A stretch of DNA of 64,000 nt from Poriferisodalis sp965208485 (GTDB lineage: Bacteria > Actinomycetota > Acidimicrobiia > Acidimicrobiales > Poriferisodalaceae), in NCBI RefSeq assembly GCF_965208485.1, contig NZ_OZ242344.1, positions 248,001-312,000 of the forward strand. The letters run 5' to 3'. Positions 51,358-59,480 of this stretch are shown one piece after another. Under the pieces are notes generated by a model. That model was not told where the DNA came from, did not search any database, and saw nothing but the letters and a program-made list of their open reading frames with translations. How positions within the stretch are numbered: position 1 is the stretch's first letter; every line of letters starts with the position of its first letter. Both the position numbers and the translations under genes were made by a program.

Positions 51358-52662
51358 ATGGGATCGATCACCTCAGACATCGAGCCAACCGTCGATCCAA
51401 CGGAGGTGGGCTTCGATGCCGACCGGCTCGGACGCATCGCCGCCCATCTGGATTGTTATGTCGACGACGGGCGCCTGCCGGGTATGTCGGTTCTGGTGAG
51501 CAGGGACGGCCGGGTCGCCTACACGCACCGCTACGGCGAGCGGGATTGCGAGCGATCGCTGCCAGTCACCTCCGACACGATCTACCGCATTTACTCGATG
51601 ACCAAGCCCATCGTGTCGATCGCTGCGATGCAGCTGTACGAGCAGGGCTGTTTCCAGTTGAAGGACCCCGTCTCGCGTTGGATTCCGGAATTCGCGAATG
51701 CACGCGTCTTCGCCGGCGGCAACGTGATGCAGTATCAGACCCGAGAGCCGGCCAGCGAAGTCACCGTCCACAGCCTGCTGACGCACATGTCGGGCCTGAC
51801 GTACGACTTTCACTTCGCCAATGAGGTCGACGCGCTGTACCGAGCCAACGGCTTCAACTGGGGTGCACCCGGCAACCTCGAAGAGACCTGCGAGGCGCTG
51901 GCGTCGCTGCCGCTGCTGTTTGATCCGGGCACCGAATGGAACTACAGCTACTCCACCGACATGCTGGGCCGGGTCGTCGAACTCGTCTCGGGCCAGCCGC
52001 TCGACGACTACCTCGCCGAGCATGTGACTGGGCCGCTGGGCATGGTCGACACTGGCTTTGAAGTCCCCGAAGCCGATGTCGAGCGCTTCGCGGCCAACTA
52101 CACGACGGCAGCAGCCGCGGCGCGCAGCTTTGTCGGCAGCACCGGTGCAGTACCGCCCCCGTACCGACCCGACGATCCGGCCTTGCAACGGACGCTGATG
52201 GACGACCCGCGCTTGTCCGCGTACCTGAGTCCGCCCAGGATCCTTTCCGGTGGCGGCGGGCTGGTGTCGACGATGGGGGACTACCACCGATTCACCCAGA
52301 TGCTGCGCAACGGCGGCGAACTGGACGGCGCTCGCGTCATTGGCCGACGCACTCTGGAGTTCATGGTCAGCAATCACCTGCCGGGCGGGTGCGATCTGAC
52401 TGAGTGTGGCCGGGCCCTGTTCTCAGAAGCGGCCTTCGACGGCGTGGGCTTCGGCCTCGGCTTCTCGGTCGTGCTCGATCCCGCGACGACGAAGGTCGTC
52501 TCCAGCAAGGGCGAGTTCGCGTGGGGCGGCGCTGCGTCGACGGCGTTCTGGGTGGATCCGGTCGAGGACATCACGGTGGTGTTCCTCACCCAGTTGCTCC
52601 CTTCGAGCACACATCCCATCCGCCCGGAGCTGAAGGCGCTCGTGTACCAGGCACTCGTGTAG
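51358..52662 (+). CDS. Serine hydrolase of the beta-lactamase class C / esterase family
   Basis: 434 residues. Nucleophile motif S80-M-T-K83 in YRIYSMTKPIVSIAAMQLYEQG; VTVHSLLTHMSGLTYDF and the tyrosine segment WNYSYSTDMLGRVVELVSGQ are the second and third family blocks, as in EstB-type esterases; ILSGGGGLVSTMGDYHRFTQML and FAWGGAASTAFWVDP (replacing the KTG box) follow. No signal peptide, so likely cytoplasmic and an esterase or amidase rather than a secreted beta-lactamase. Followed by repeat copy B. Confidence 0.9.
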   Translation: MGSITSDIEPTVDPTEVGFDADRLGRIAAHLDCYVDDGRLPGMSVLVSRDGRVAYTHRYGERDCERSLPVTSDTIYRIYSMTKPIVSIAAMQLYEQGCFQLKDPVSRWIPEFANARVFAGGNVMQYQTREPASEVTVHSLLTHMSGLTYDFHFANEVDALYRANGFNWGAPGNLEETCEALASLPLLFDPGTEWNYSYSTDMLGRVVELVSGQPLDDYLAEHVTGPLGMVDTGFEVPEADVERFAANYTTAAAAARSFVGSTGAVPPPYRPDDPALQRTLMDDPRLSAYLSPPRILSGGGGLVSTMGDYHRFTQMLRNGGELDGARVIGRRTLEFMVSNHLPGGCDLTECGRALFSEAAFDGVGFGLGFSVVLDPATTKVVSSKGEFAWGGAASTAFWVDPVEDITVVFLTQLLPSSTHPIRPELKALVYQALV

Positions 52663-52790
52663 AAGGCTGAGCCGGTAGGCGAAGCCGTGGTCCGAGCGGC
52701 CCGTGAGTCCGTATTGAATCGAAATTGGGCACAAGAGCGGGAAGCAACATGTGCGACAGCGGGAAGGCTCACCCGCCCGCGCAGCTCCTC
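52662..52790 (+). repeat. Dispersed intergenic repeat, copy B
   Basis: Begins at the stop of the serine hydrolase and fills most of the 190-bp gap before mycothione reductase. Shares AGGCTGAGCCGG, AGGCGAAGCCGTGG, ACAAGAGCGGGA, TGTGCGACA/GGTGCGACA and GCGCAGCTC with copy A (30495-30625) in the same order and spacing. Function unknown. Confidence 0.7.
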
Positions 52791-52853
52791 GTGAGCGTGG
52801 CGTCTCGCGGTCAGCCGTGCGCCCGGTGTCGCCGGCGCTGATTGACTGCGCCC

Positions 52854-54311
52854 ATGTCAGACTTCGACTTGGTCATCGTCGGTACCGGCTCGGCCAATTC
52901 CATCCCTGGCGCCGAATTCGACGACTGGTCGATCGCGATCGTCGAACGGGGCGTCTTCGGCGGCACCTGCCTGAACGTGGGGTGCATCCCCTCCAAGATG
53001 TTCGTGTACGCGGCCGATGTGGCTGACACCATCGCAACGGCAGCCGGCTACGGCATCTCGGCGAGCTTCGAGGATGCCGACTGGCCCGCCATTCGGGACC
53101 GCGTGTTCGGGCGGATCGATCCGATTGCCGACGGCGGTCGTGGCTATCGGATTGGCACCGAGTGTCCCAACATCGCCGTGTTCGAAGGCGACGCGCGCTT
53201 TGTGAGCGACCGGCGTCTGGCCGTGCGCATGCATGACGGGTCCACCGAGTCGGTGTCGGGCCGTCACATCGTGCTCGGCACCGGTGCCCGGCCCTACATC
53301 CCGCCCTATCGGGGCCTCGGAACCGTGCCATTCCACACGTCCGACACCGTGATGCGGCTCGATGCCCTGCCGGCGTCGATGATCGTGCTCGGCGGAGGCT
53401 ACATCGCGTGCGAACTGGGATACGTGTTCTCGGCTCTCGGCACCGAGGTCACCGTCGTCAACCGCGGCGAGCGCCTGCTGCGTGCCGAGGACGTCGATGT
53501 CTCGGCGGCATTCACTGCCGCGGCGCAGCGTCACTTCGACTTGCGACTGGGCGCGACGGTGACCAGCGTGCGCGGCGGTGCCGCGACCGCTGCGGGGACG
53601 TGTGGCGATTTCGCATATGCCGCCGACGGCTCGCCGAGTGCCCGCGGCAACACCTACACCGTCGAATTCAGCCGCGACGGCCGCGCCGAGTCGGCTCGGG
53701 CTGATGTGCTGCTGGTAGCCACCGGACGAGTGCCCAATGGCGACCAGCTTGCGCTCGATCTAGGGGGGGTGGAGGACCGGGACGGCCGCGTGCTGACCGA
53801 CGAGTTCTTTCGCACCTCCGCACCGGGCGTGTGGGCCTTCGGCGACCTGTCCAGCGAGATCCAGCTCAAGCACCTCGCGAACGCTCAGGTGCGAGCACTG
53901 AGGCACAACTTGCTGGTGGCCGAGGATCAGGCGGCTGGGCCGATGCGCAGCGTGGACGAACGGCTGGTGCCTCATGCGGTGTTCTCGCACCCGCAAGTCG
54001 CGTCAGTGGGCCTCACCGAGCGGGATGCCCGCGCAGCTGGTCTGCCCATCTCAGTGGCGAACAAGCCGTTCGGACATACCGCCTACGGCTGGGCGATGGA
54101 GGACAGCACCAGCTTCGCCAAGCTGATAGCGCACGCAGAGACCCGCGAGCTGCTCGGCGCCCACATCATCGGCCCGCAGGCCTCCACTCTGATCCAGCAG
54201 CTGATCCAAGGCATGTCGTTCGGCCAGACCGTCGACCAGATGGCCCACGAGCAGTTCTATATCCACCCGGCGCTGACTGAAGTAGTTGAGAACGCCCTGC
54301 TGGAGCTGTAG
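52854..54311 (+). CDS. mtr: Mycothione reductase
   Basis: 485 residues from ATG 52854. FAD/NADPH disulfide reductase that restores mycothiol from its disulfide. FDLVIVGTGSANSIPG is the FAD fold, G-G-T-C39-L-N-V-G-C44-IPSKMFVYAADV the redox-active disulfide in the arrangement of mycothione reductases, IVLGGGYIACELGYVFSALGTEVTVVNRG the NADPH domain, and FIHPALTE-like IHPALTEVVENALL the C-terminal interface with the catalytic His. A Gly/Ala-rich insert (about 240-275, ATAAGTCGDFAYAADGSPS) is longer than usual. Presence implies a mycothiol-using actinobacterium. Confidence 0.92.
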   Translation: MSDFDLVIVGTGSANSIPGAEFDDWSIAIVERGVFGGTCLNVGCIPSKMFVYAADVADTIATAAGYGISASFEDADWPAIRDRVFGRIDPIADGGRGYRIGTECPNIAVFEGDARFVSDRRLAVRMHDGSTESVSGRHIVLGTGARPYIPPYRGLGTVPFHTSDTVMRLDALPASMIVLGGGYIACELGYVFSALGTEVTVVNRGERLLRAEDVDVSAAFTAAAQRHFDLRLGATVTSVRGGAATAAGTCGDFAYAADGSPSARGNTYTVEFSRDGRAESARADVLLVATGRVPNGDQLALDLGGVEDRDGRVLTDEFFRTSAPGVWAFGDLSSEIQLKHLANAQVRALRHNLLVAEDQAAGPMRSVDERLVPHAVFSHPQVASVGLTERDARAAGLPISVANKPFGHTAYGWAMEDSTSFAKLIAHAETRELLGAHIIGPQASTLIQQLIQGMSFGQTVDQMAHEQFYIHPALTEVVENALLEL

Positions 54312-54359
54312 CTCAGCCAGTTCGGCCGCGTTCGGCCTGGCGCGCTCAGCTTGCCGCAA

Positions 54360-55346
54360 TCAGTCGATGCGGCGGGCGTGCGGGATCAAGTTGATCTCCC
54401 AGATCACCTCTTCGAGTCGATCCTCGGCCGAGACTGCCTCGTAGCGGCACGGCCGCTCATGCGTGACCGTCGGCGGCGCCGACGTGAGGATCGTCGACGG
54501 CCGGGGGTGGCAGAACTGCACCACGCTGAGACGGCTGTCGTGTTGGTCGGGGTCGGCCTTGACGCGATGCCAGCCGGCACCGATCAGGCCATTGGTGACG
54601 TGCTCCAGCATGATCCCCGAGTTGACGATGACGTGGTCGTCGGGCGGCGCAGCATCTGTCCATTCGCCGTCAATACGGACTTGCAGGCCGCGGTCGGTGG
54701 CTCGGGGCAGGGCCGTGATGAGGTTGATGTCGGCGTGCTCGTCTGCCCAGACGTGGCCCTCGCTGCCACCGCCGGGGGCGCGTGACATCGGCGGGTAGTG
54801 AATAGCTCGGGACAGGTGCGTGCCATAGGTAGTCATCCTGTCGAAGTAGGTCTCGTGGGCGCCGATGCCCTCGGCGATCACTCGCAGGAAGCGCCGTTGC
54901 AGCTCGACGAGCCGCCGGTGGAACTCGGTGAGGATGTCGCCGGCGTCGTCGATGTCGGCGTCGGGGAAGATCGACGGCCGGTACCACCGGCCGTACTTGG
55001 TCGTGAGCGGGTGACCGGCAGGAGGCTGATCGCTCCAGTTGAACATCTCTTTCCAGTCAGGCAGGTCGGAGATGGCGGCGGTTTCGGTGAGCGGGCCGGT
55101 GTAGCCACGCGCGCCGAACGACTCCGCATCGACGTAGCGCATCTTGGCGTCGGGCTCGAGCGAAAAAAAACTGCCCAGCACCTCGTAGGCGTCGTCAAGC
55201 AGTCCGCCCGAGAGATCATGCGCGGTGTACACGAAGCCGGTCCGCAGGCTGGCCATGACTCCGTCGGTGACGGCCCTGCGCTGTGCCGCCGAACCCTGCT
55301 CGAAGGCCAGCAGGTCCACATCGAGGATCTCGTCGATCTCGTCCAT
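54360..55346 (-). CDS. Isopenicillin-N-synthase-like 2-oxoglutarate/Fe(II) oxygenase
   Basis: 328 residues from ATG 55346, preceded by GGAAGG. Double-stranded beta-helix dioxygenase: DIOX_N-like start DVDLLAFEQGSAAQRRAVTDGVMASLRTGFVY, metal ligands H204-x-D206 (EHADINLITALP) and H260 (GLIGAGWHRV), and 2OG-binding R272 in DSRLSVVQFCHPRP. All Fe ligands are present. Substrate unknown; relatives hydroxylate amino acids, plant-type metabolites or lipids. It converges on mycothione reductase with no clear functional link. Confidence 0.88.
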   Translation of the reverse strand: MDEIDEILDVDLLAFEQGSAAQRRAVTDGVMASLRTGFVYTAHDLSGGLLDDAYEVLGSFFSLEPDAKMRYVDAESFGARGYTGPLTETAAISDLPDWKEMFNWSDQPPAGHPLTTKYGRWYRPSIFPDADIDDAGDILTEFHRRLVELQRRFLRVIAEGIGAHETYFDRMTTYGTHLSRAIHYPPMSRAPGGGSEGHVWADEHADINLITALPRATDRGLQVRIDGEWTDAAPPDDHVIVNSGIMLEHVTNGLIGAGWHRVKADPDQHDSRLSVVQFCHPRPSTILTSAPPTVTHERPCRYEAVSAEDRLEEVIWEINLIPHARRID

Positions 55347-55695
55347 TGCCCTTCCTGGCACGCCGTCAGTTCAGCCGTCTCACGCGTCATGTGGCAAGCG
55401 CTGAGGATAGGTGAGCGCGCCTAAGACTTGCCCGCAGTTCCAGTGTTTTGCTTCGGTGTCACTATGTGCAGGTATGTGGACACCGCACTAGCCCTGCGCG
55501 TCGTGTACTGCGCCAGCCAGCGGCGCGGTGCCCTGGTCGCTCGCCGCGAGCCGGTCCGGCACGCGGCCGCCGCGAACCGCAGGCTTCTGCAACAGTACAG
55601 TATGTTTCGATAATTTTCAATAAATCACTTTGTTAGTGACGCTCTGCGGGTTACGGTGACCTGCTAGCTTCGAAGACGTGGGGAGCGTAAGCGCT
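55347..55695. other. Intergenic region, no gene seen
   Basis: Holds a GGTGTC-18 nt-GACACC inverted repeat (55455-55484) that could bind a regulator of the oxygenase, followed by a GCACTAGCCCTG motif like the right flank of the CTAGTG element at 899-998, and an AT-rich block at 55597-55635 (TTTCGATAATTTTCAATAAA) suited to a promoter for the small gene at 55696. Short frames here lack any family resemblance. Confidence 0.4.
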
Positions 55696-56019
55696 ATGGA
55701 CATCGTGCAGCTCGTCGCACTGGCAGTCGGCATTTTGGGGCTGGTCTGGCACCAGCAGCGCATCGTCGAGCGGCTCCGCGTCGAATTGCGCGGCGAGATC
55801 GCCCAAGTGCGCGGCGAGATCGCCCAAGTGCGCAGTGAATTCCGCACCGAGATCGCAGAGTTGCGCACTGAGATCGCAGAGTTGCGCACCGAGGTCGCGG
55901 CCAACGGGCAGCGGCTCGCCCGCATCGAGGGCTATTTCGGCATCGGCATGTCCCCAGAAGCCGCTGCTGCCGCCGCCGGCGCTCGCACCCACGCCGCCGC
56001 CTCTGGCACCGCCGGCTGA
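55696..56019 (+). CDS. Small membrane-anchored coiled-coil protein with internal repeats
   Basis: 107 residues from ATG 55696 (an in-frame GTG lies at 55678). Residues ~2-17 (DIVQLVALAVGILGLVW) form one hydrophobic helix. A coiled coil follows with seven-residue units that are also 21-bp DNA repeats: GEIAQVR twice, then TEIAELR twice with a degenerate unit between. The tail is Ala-rich. Expansion or contraction of the heptads would keep frame, so length variation between strains is likely. Similar short anchored coiled coils are common but uncharacterised. Confidence 0.65.
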   Translation: MDIVQLVALAVGILGLVWHQQRIVERLRVELRGEIAQVRGEIAQVRSEFRTEIAELRTEIAELRTEVAANGQRLARIEGYFGIGMSPEAAAAAAGARTHAAASGTAG

Positions 56020-56098
56020 GCCCTGCCGCGGAGACTCCCGGCGTCGGGATTGGCGAATTAATGCTCACAGGTGTGCACCATGATGCTATGTTGATTGC

Positions 56099-56335
56099 AT
56101 ACGTACGACGGTGACATTGGAAGACGATGTGGCCGCCGCAGTCGAAGGCCTGTGCAGCGCTGCTGTCATCGGCGTCAGCGCTGCTGTCAACCGGCTCGTG
56201 CGCAACGGTCTCGTCCGGCCGGCACCGCCGAAGCCCTATGTGCACCAGAGTTACGCCATGGGTCTCAAGGCCGACGTCACCAATATCGGCGAGGTGCTCG
56301 GTTGGCTCGACGAGGCGGAGGCCGACGAGCTTGGC
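56099..56335 (+). pseudogene. Remnant antitoxin of a VapB-like (ribbon-helix-helix) family
   Basis: The text RTTVTLEDDVAAAVEGL, GVSAAVNRLVRNGLVRPAPPKPYVHQSY and GLKADVTNIGEVLGWLDE matches actinobacterial VapB-type antitoxins (normally 'MRTTvTLeDDvaaave.l......gvSaAvNrLVRnGL...'). At the expected start the codon is ATA (56099) rather than ATG, leaving GTG 56111 as the first usable start. After ~75 codons the natural end is lost; the frame runs on antisense to the nadD-like gene. No PIN toxin follows. An orphan, decaying antitoxin is the best reading. Confidence 0.6.
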
Positions 56336-56570
56336 GCCGGCGACGACTTCAGAGCCGAGGTGCCTTTTCAGCGCCGCGAGATCACCGCAGTGGGCCCGAA
56401 GCGTGTGCTCCGACATGGCCCGAGCGACTCCGAGCCAACCGAGGCAGTCACCTATTGCTTGTCCCGGTTGCACGAGGCTCCCTTTCTGCCACGGGGCCGC
56501 CATCCGGTCCCGGGGAAAGTGGGTCATAGCAGCCCGACGCGGCTGAGTGCTGCGCGGCCCAGACGTGGCT

Positions 56571-57242
56571 TCAAGTGCGCCCGCTGCTCGGCGTGTCGTG
56601 TTGGGACATCCAGGCTTCGCAGCGGGCCGGGTCGGTCCAGGCGCCGGTCTCTGCGTCGAAGCGAGCCGCCTCTGGCGCCATCAGTGCGGGATCGGTGGTG
56701 CGCGCCTGGGTGCTCGACACAGTGCCGACCCAATCCGGCAGGTCGAGCACTAGATCGGCGGGGCAGTCGTGCGGCGGGCGGGCCGCGATGGCCACGGTCG
56801 GCAGTGCTGCGACGGATGCGTCCCGGCGTGCCGGATCGTTGCCGTAGAAGACAGGGTCGTGGATCTGCTGCCACTTGTCGGCACCCATGACGATGACGTC
56901 GAAGCCGGCAGCGATCTCCGACAGCAGCTGCGCGTCGGTGACGCTGATCTCGAGCCAGTCGAGGCGTGCAGCGACGCTTTCGAGGACAGTGATCCGGTCC
57001 GCAAGGCGTGGCAGCTGCACGTCTTCCTTGGCGAGCGCCACCCGGCTCACCGACCACACGAGCACATCGAGGTGATGCTGAACCACCACGGCTTCGCTGA
57101 TGGCAAGATGGGCAACAGTGGGCGGGTTGAACGAGCCGGGAAACACGCCCCGGCGCGCTGTGCCGTCGGTCGAAGGCGACGGTGCTGCGGCAGCGGTCGG
57201 TGTCTCTGCGGAACCGCCGGTCGTCCCCCCTGAAGCGACCAC
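56571..57242 (-). CDS. nadD: NadD-like nucleotidylyltransferase
   Basis: 223 residues. The N-terminal ~30 residues are low complexity (Thr/Ala/Ser). Then GVFPGSFNPPTVAHLAI (33-48) is the adenylyltransferase motif binding ATP, FDVIVMGADKWQQI the conserved G-x-D-x-W segment of nicotinate-nucleotide adenylyltransferases, and VSSTQARTT the position of the usual ISSTxIR motif, altered here. It may join nicotinate mononucleotide to AMP in NAD synthesis, but the changed C-terminal motif leaves room for another substrate. Starts 8 bp after the selD stop on the same strand, so it is the second gene of that operon. Confidence 0.7.
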   Translation of the reverse strand: MVASGGTTGGSAETPTAAAAPSPSTDGTARRGVFPGSFNPPTVAHLAISEAVVVQHHLDVLVWSVSRVALAKEDVQLPRLADRITVLESVAARLDWLEISVTDAQLLSEIAAGFDVIVMGADKWQQIHDPVFYGNDPARRDASVAALPTVAIAARPPHDCPADLVLDLPDWVGTVSSTQARTTDPALMAPEAARFDAETGAWTDPARCEAWMSQHDTPSSGRT

Positions 57243-57250
57243 GGCGAATC

Positions 57251-58387
57251 TCAGGCGGTGCCGCCGCCGGTGCCAGAGCCGGTGTCTGCGGCCACGGCAC
57301 CGGTCATCGCGATGGTGCCGCTGCTGCCGACGACCAGTTCGCCGATCACTGCAGCGTCATGGCCGCTGTCACGCAGCTCTCGCACAGCGCCGTTGGCACG
57401 ACCGGGATCGCAGCTGAACAGCAGGCCTCCCGAGGTCTGCGGATCTGCGAGCACGGTGCGTGTCAGATCGCCGCCGCCGTCGAGGCGCTCGGCCAGGTGG
57501 TCGAGGTTGCGCCTGGTGCCGCCGGGCACATAGCCGCCGGTCGCGAGACGGACGACGTCAGGCAGCGTCGGCACGGCGCCGGCGTCCACCACGGCGCTCA
57601 CGTCGCTGGCCGCAGCGAGTTCTGCGAGGTGACCCAGCAGCCCGAAGCCGGTGACGTCGGTGGCCGCCGTCGCTGCTGCCTTGATGGCCACAGCGGCGGC
57701 GGTGTTGTTGAGCCTGCACATCTCGGCCACGGCGGCCTCGTAGGTGCCCCACAGCGTGCCGCTCCAGGCGACCGCTTCGGGATCGGAGTGCTTCAGCGCA
57801 GTCGCCAGCAGTCCGGTGCCCAGCGGCTTGGTGAGCACCAGTGCCTGTCCTGTCTGACCGCCCGCGTTGGTGAGCAGGCCTGTGCCGTCGGCGGCCGGCC
57901 TGCTGGTGCCGGTCACCGACATCCCGTAGAGGGGCTCGGGCCCGTCGATCGTGTGGCCGCCGGCCACCACCCAACCGCCATCGGCGGCAGCATCGGCACC
58001 GCCGGCGAGCACCTCGCCCAGCAGGTCGAGCGGCAGCACGTCGCGGGGCCACGCTGCCAGGTTGAGGGCGAACAGCGGGCTGGCACCCATCGCGTAGATG
58101 TCGCTGGCCGCGTTGGCCGCCGCGATGCGCCCCCACGTGCGGGCATCGTCCACGATCGGCGCGAAGAAGTCAGCCGACGACACGAGCAGAGCGCCGTCGT
58201 CGAGCCGCCACACAGCGGCGTCGTCGCTGGTGTCAGTGCCGACCAGCAGATCGGGATGCGACGGCGGGGTCAGATGGCGCAAGACCTGCGCCAGCTCGGA
58301 TGGCCCGAGCTTGCACGCTCAGCCCGCACCGTGGCTGTACTGACTCAGCCGGAACGCCGGGCTGTTTGCTGTGCTGTCGGACGGCAC
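57251..58387 (-). CDS. selD: Selenide, water dikinase with probable selenocysteine at the active site
   Basis: Makes selenophosphate from selenide and ATP. The obvious ORF starts at ATG 58282, but it lacks the catalytic N-terminus. Reading upstream in the same frame gives RLSQYSHGAG, then a UGA (58319-58321), then ACKLGPSELAQVL, which is the SelD active-site segment (normally GAGC/U-x-CK). With the UGA as Sec the gene runs from GTG 58387 (378 residues): Sec23, K26, and downstream VGTDTSDDAAVWRLDDGALLVSSADFFAPIVDD, NAASDIYAMGASP, VVAGGHTIDGPEPLYG and TDVTGFGLLGHL. An upstream TAG, contributed by the end of the element at 58451, limits the start. nadD-like follows 8 bp downstream. Confidence 0.88.
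58293..58321 (-). promoter_or_regulatory. UGA selenocysteine codon with SECIS-like hairpin
   Basis: Minus strand: UGA at 58321-58319, seven bases, then a perfect stem AGCUCGG (58311-58305) / CCGAGCU (58299-58293) with loop GCCAU. One mismatch below, GUGC and GCGC extend the stem by four pairs. The loop begins with G, as bacterial SECIS loops need, and the spacing to the UGA is short but close to known limits. Confidence 0.65.
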
Positions 58388-58450
58388 AGCGGCAACGGTA
58401 CCGAGATCGTCCGCGATGGCGGGTGTTGCTGCTGCCCTGAGCGCCGGGGT

Positions 58451-58560
58451 CTAGTGCCGTGTCAAGCAACCTTCGCTGTGGCGGGGATCGCTGGAGGGCC
58501 TGCTCGCAGGCGAAGCGACGGCGCCAGCAACCGCGCAAACGTTTGCTGACGCGGCACTAG
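58451..58560. repeat. MITE-like inverted-repeat element, copy 2
   Basis: 110 bp bounded by CTAGTGCCGTGTCAAGCAA and the reverse complement of CTAGTGCCGCGTCAGCAAA. Both ends match the pattern of the element at 899-998. Its right end supplies the TAG stop of the nucleoside hydrolase (58557-58559), and its left CTAG lies upstream of selD as an in-frame stop. No coding capacity. Confidence 0.55.
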
Positions 58561-59480
58561 CCGTAGTTGCGCACGGCGTCGACGATGAGATCGAGCGCGG
58601 CGGCGGCATCGATGCTGTAGGCGACGTCGCAGTTGCGCACGGCCTCAGTGCCCGGTCGCTCGTCCACCACCGTCATGCCGCGTGTCAGATCGCCATCGGC
58701 CTCCACGTCGACATGCCGTGCGCCGAAGGAGAACAGTTCGGGCCGGCTGACCGCCAGCACGGCGCAGGGATCGTGCATCGGCGCAGCCTCCAGCCCTGCT
58801 CGCTCCTGGTAGCTGGCCAAGTAGAAATCGAACAGGCCTGCCATGAAGGTCGGCACCGTGCCGCCGTCTGCGCGCAACGCGGCGATGACCTCGGGACCGA
58901 CGCAGAGCTGGTGGGTCAGGTTGAGGCCGGCCATGCGCAGCACCCGCGTACCGCTGCGGAACACGATCAGCGCGGCATGCGGGTCGGCCCAGATGTTGAA
59001 TTCGGCCGTGGGCGTGACGTTGCCGGGCCCCACCGCACCGCCCATGAGCGAGATGCCCGCAATCCGCCCGACGATGTCGGGTGCCTGGCGGATGGCGAGC
59101 GCGATATTCGTGAGCGGTCCGACCGGCACGAGCCACACGTCGTCGTGCGTCCTGACCGTGGAGATGATGCAGCCCACTGCGTCGGCGCTTGTGGCCTCCA
59201 GATACACCTGCGGTCGCGGCGGCCCATCCAACCCGGTCGCCCCGTGGGCACGCGGAGCATGCGCCGCAGGCACCAGCAACGGGCGGTCGGCGCCCGAATG
59301 CACCGGAATGTCGAGCCCGGCGAGTTCGCACATGAGCAGGGCGTTCGCCGTGGTCAGATGCAGCGGCGCGTTCCCCGACACGGTGGTGATGGCCAGCACG
59401 TCGCACTCGCGAGCCGCCAGCAGGATCGCCATCGCATCGTCATGACCCGGATCGCAGTCGAGGATGATCTTGGTGTTCAC
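58557..59480 (-). CDS. Inosine/uridine-preferring nucleoside hydrolase
   Basis: 307 residues from GTG 59480; the frame extends upstream but the family start is KIILDCDPGHDDAMAIL with the Ca2+-binding D8, D10, D14, D15. NAPLHLTTANALLMCELAG, VGPLTNIALAIRQ, GISLMGGAVGPGNVTPTAEFNIWADPHAALIVF and APMHDPCAVLAVSRPELF complete the motif set. Splits ribonucleosides into base and ribose for salvage. The stop codon comes from the end of an inverted-repeat element, so the last residues may be altered. Overlaps the upstream gene by 4 bp (GTGA). Confidence 0.93.
   Translation of the reverse strand: MNTKIILDCDPGHDDAMAILLAARECDVLAITTVSGNAPLHLTTANALLMCELAGLDIPVHSGADRPLLVPAAHAPRAHGATGLDGPPRPQVYLEATSADAVGCIISTVRTHDDVWLVPVGPLTNIALAIRQAPDIVGRIAGISLMGGAVGPGNVTPTAEFNIWADPHAALIVFRSGTRVLRMAGLNLTHQLCVGPEVIAALRADGGTVPTFMAGLFDFYLASYQERAGLEAAPMHDPCAVLAVSRPELFSFGARHVDVEADGDLTRGMTVVDERPGTEAVRNCDVAYSIDAAAALDLIVDAVRNYG

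Noticed and set aside
55428..55613. Short plus-strand frame of 61 codons
   Set aside because: No family resemblance, Arg/Ala-biased like random GC-rich DNA, no ribosome binding site.
57251..58282. selD as an ordinary ORF starting at ATG 58282
   Set aside because: It would lack the conserved ATP/active-site N-terminus that is clearly encoded upstream in the same frame, on both sides of the UGA.
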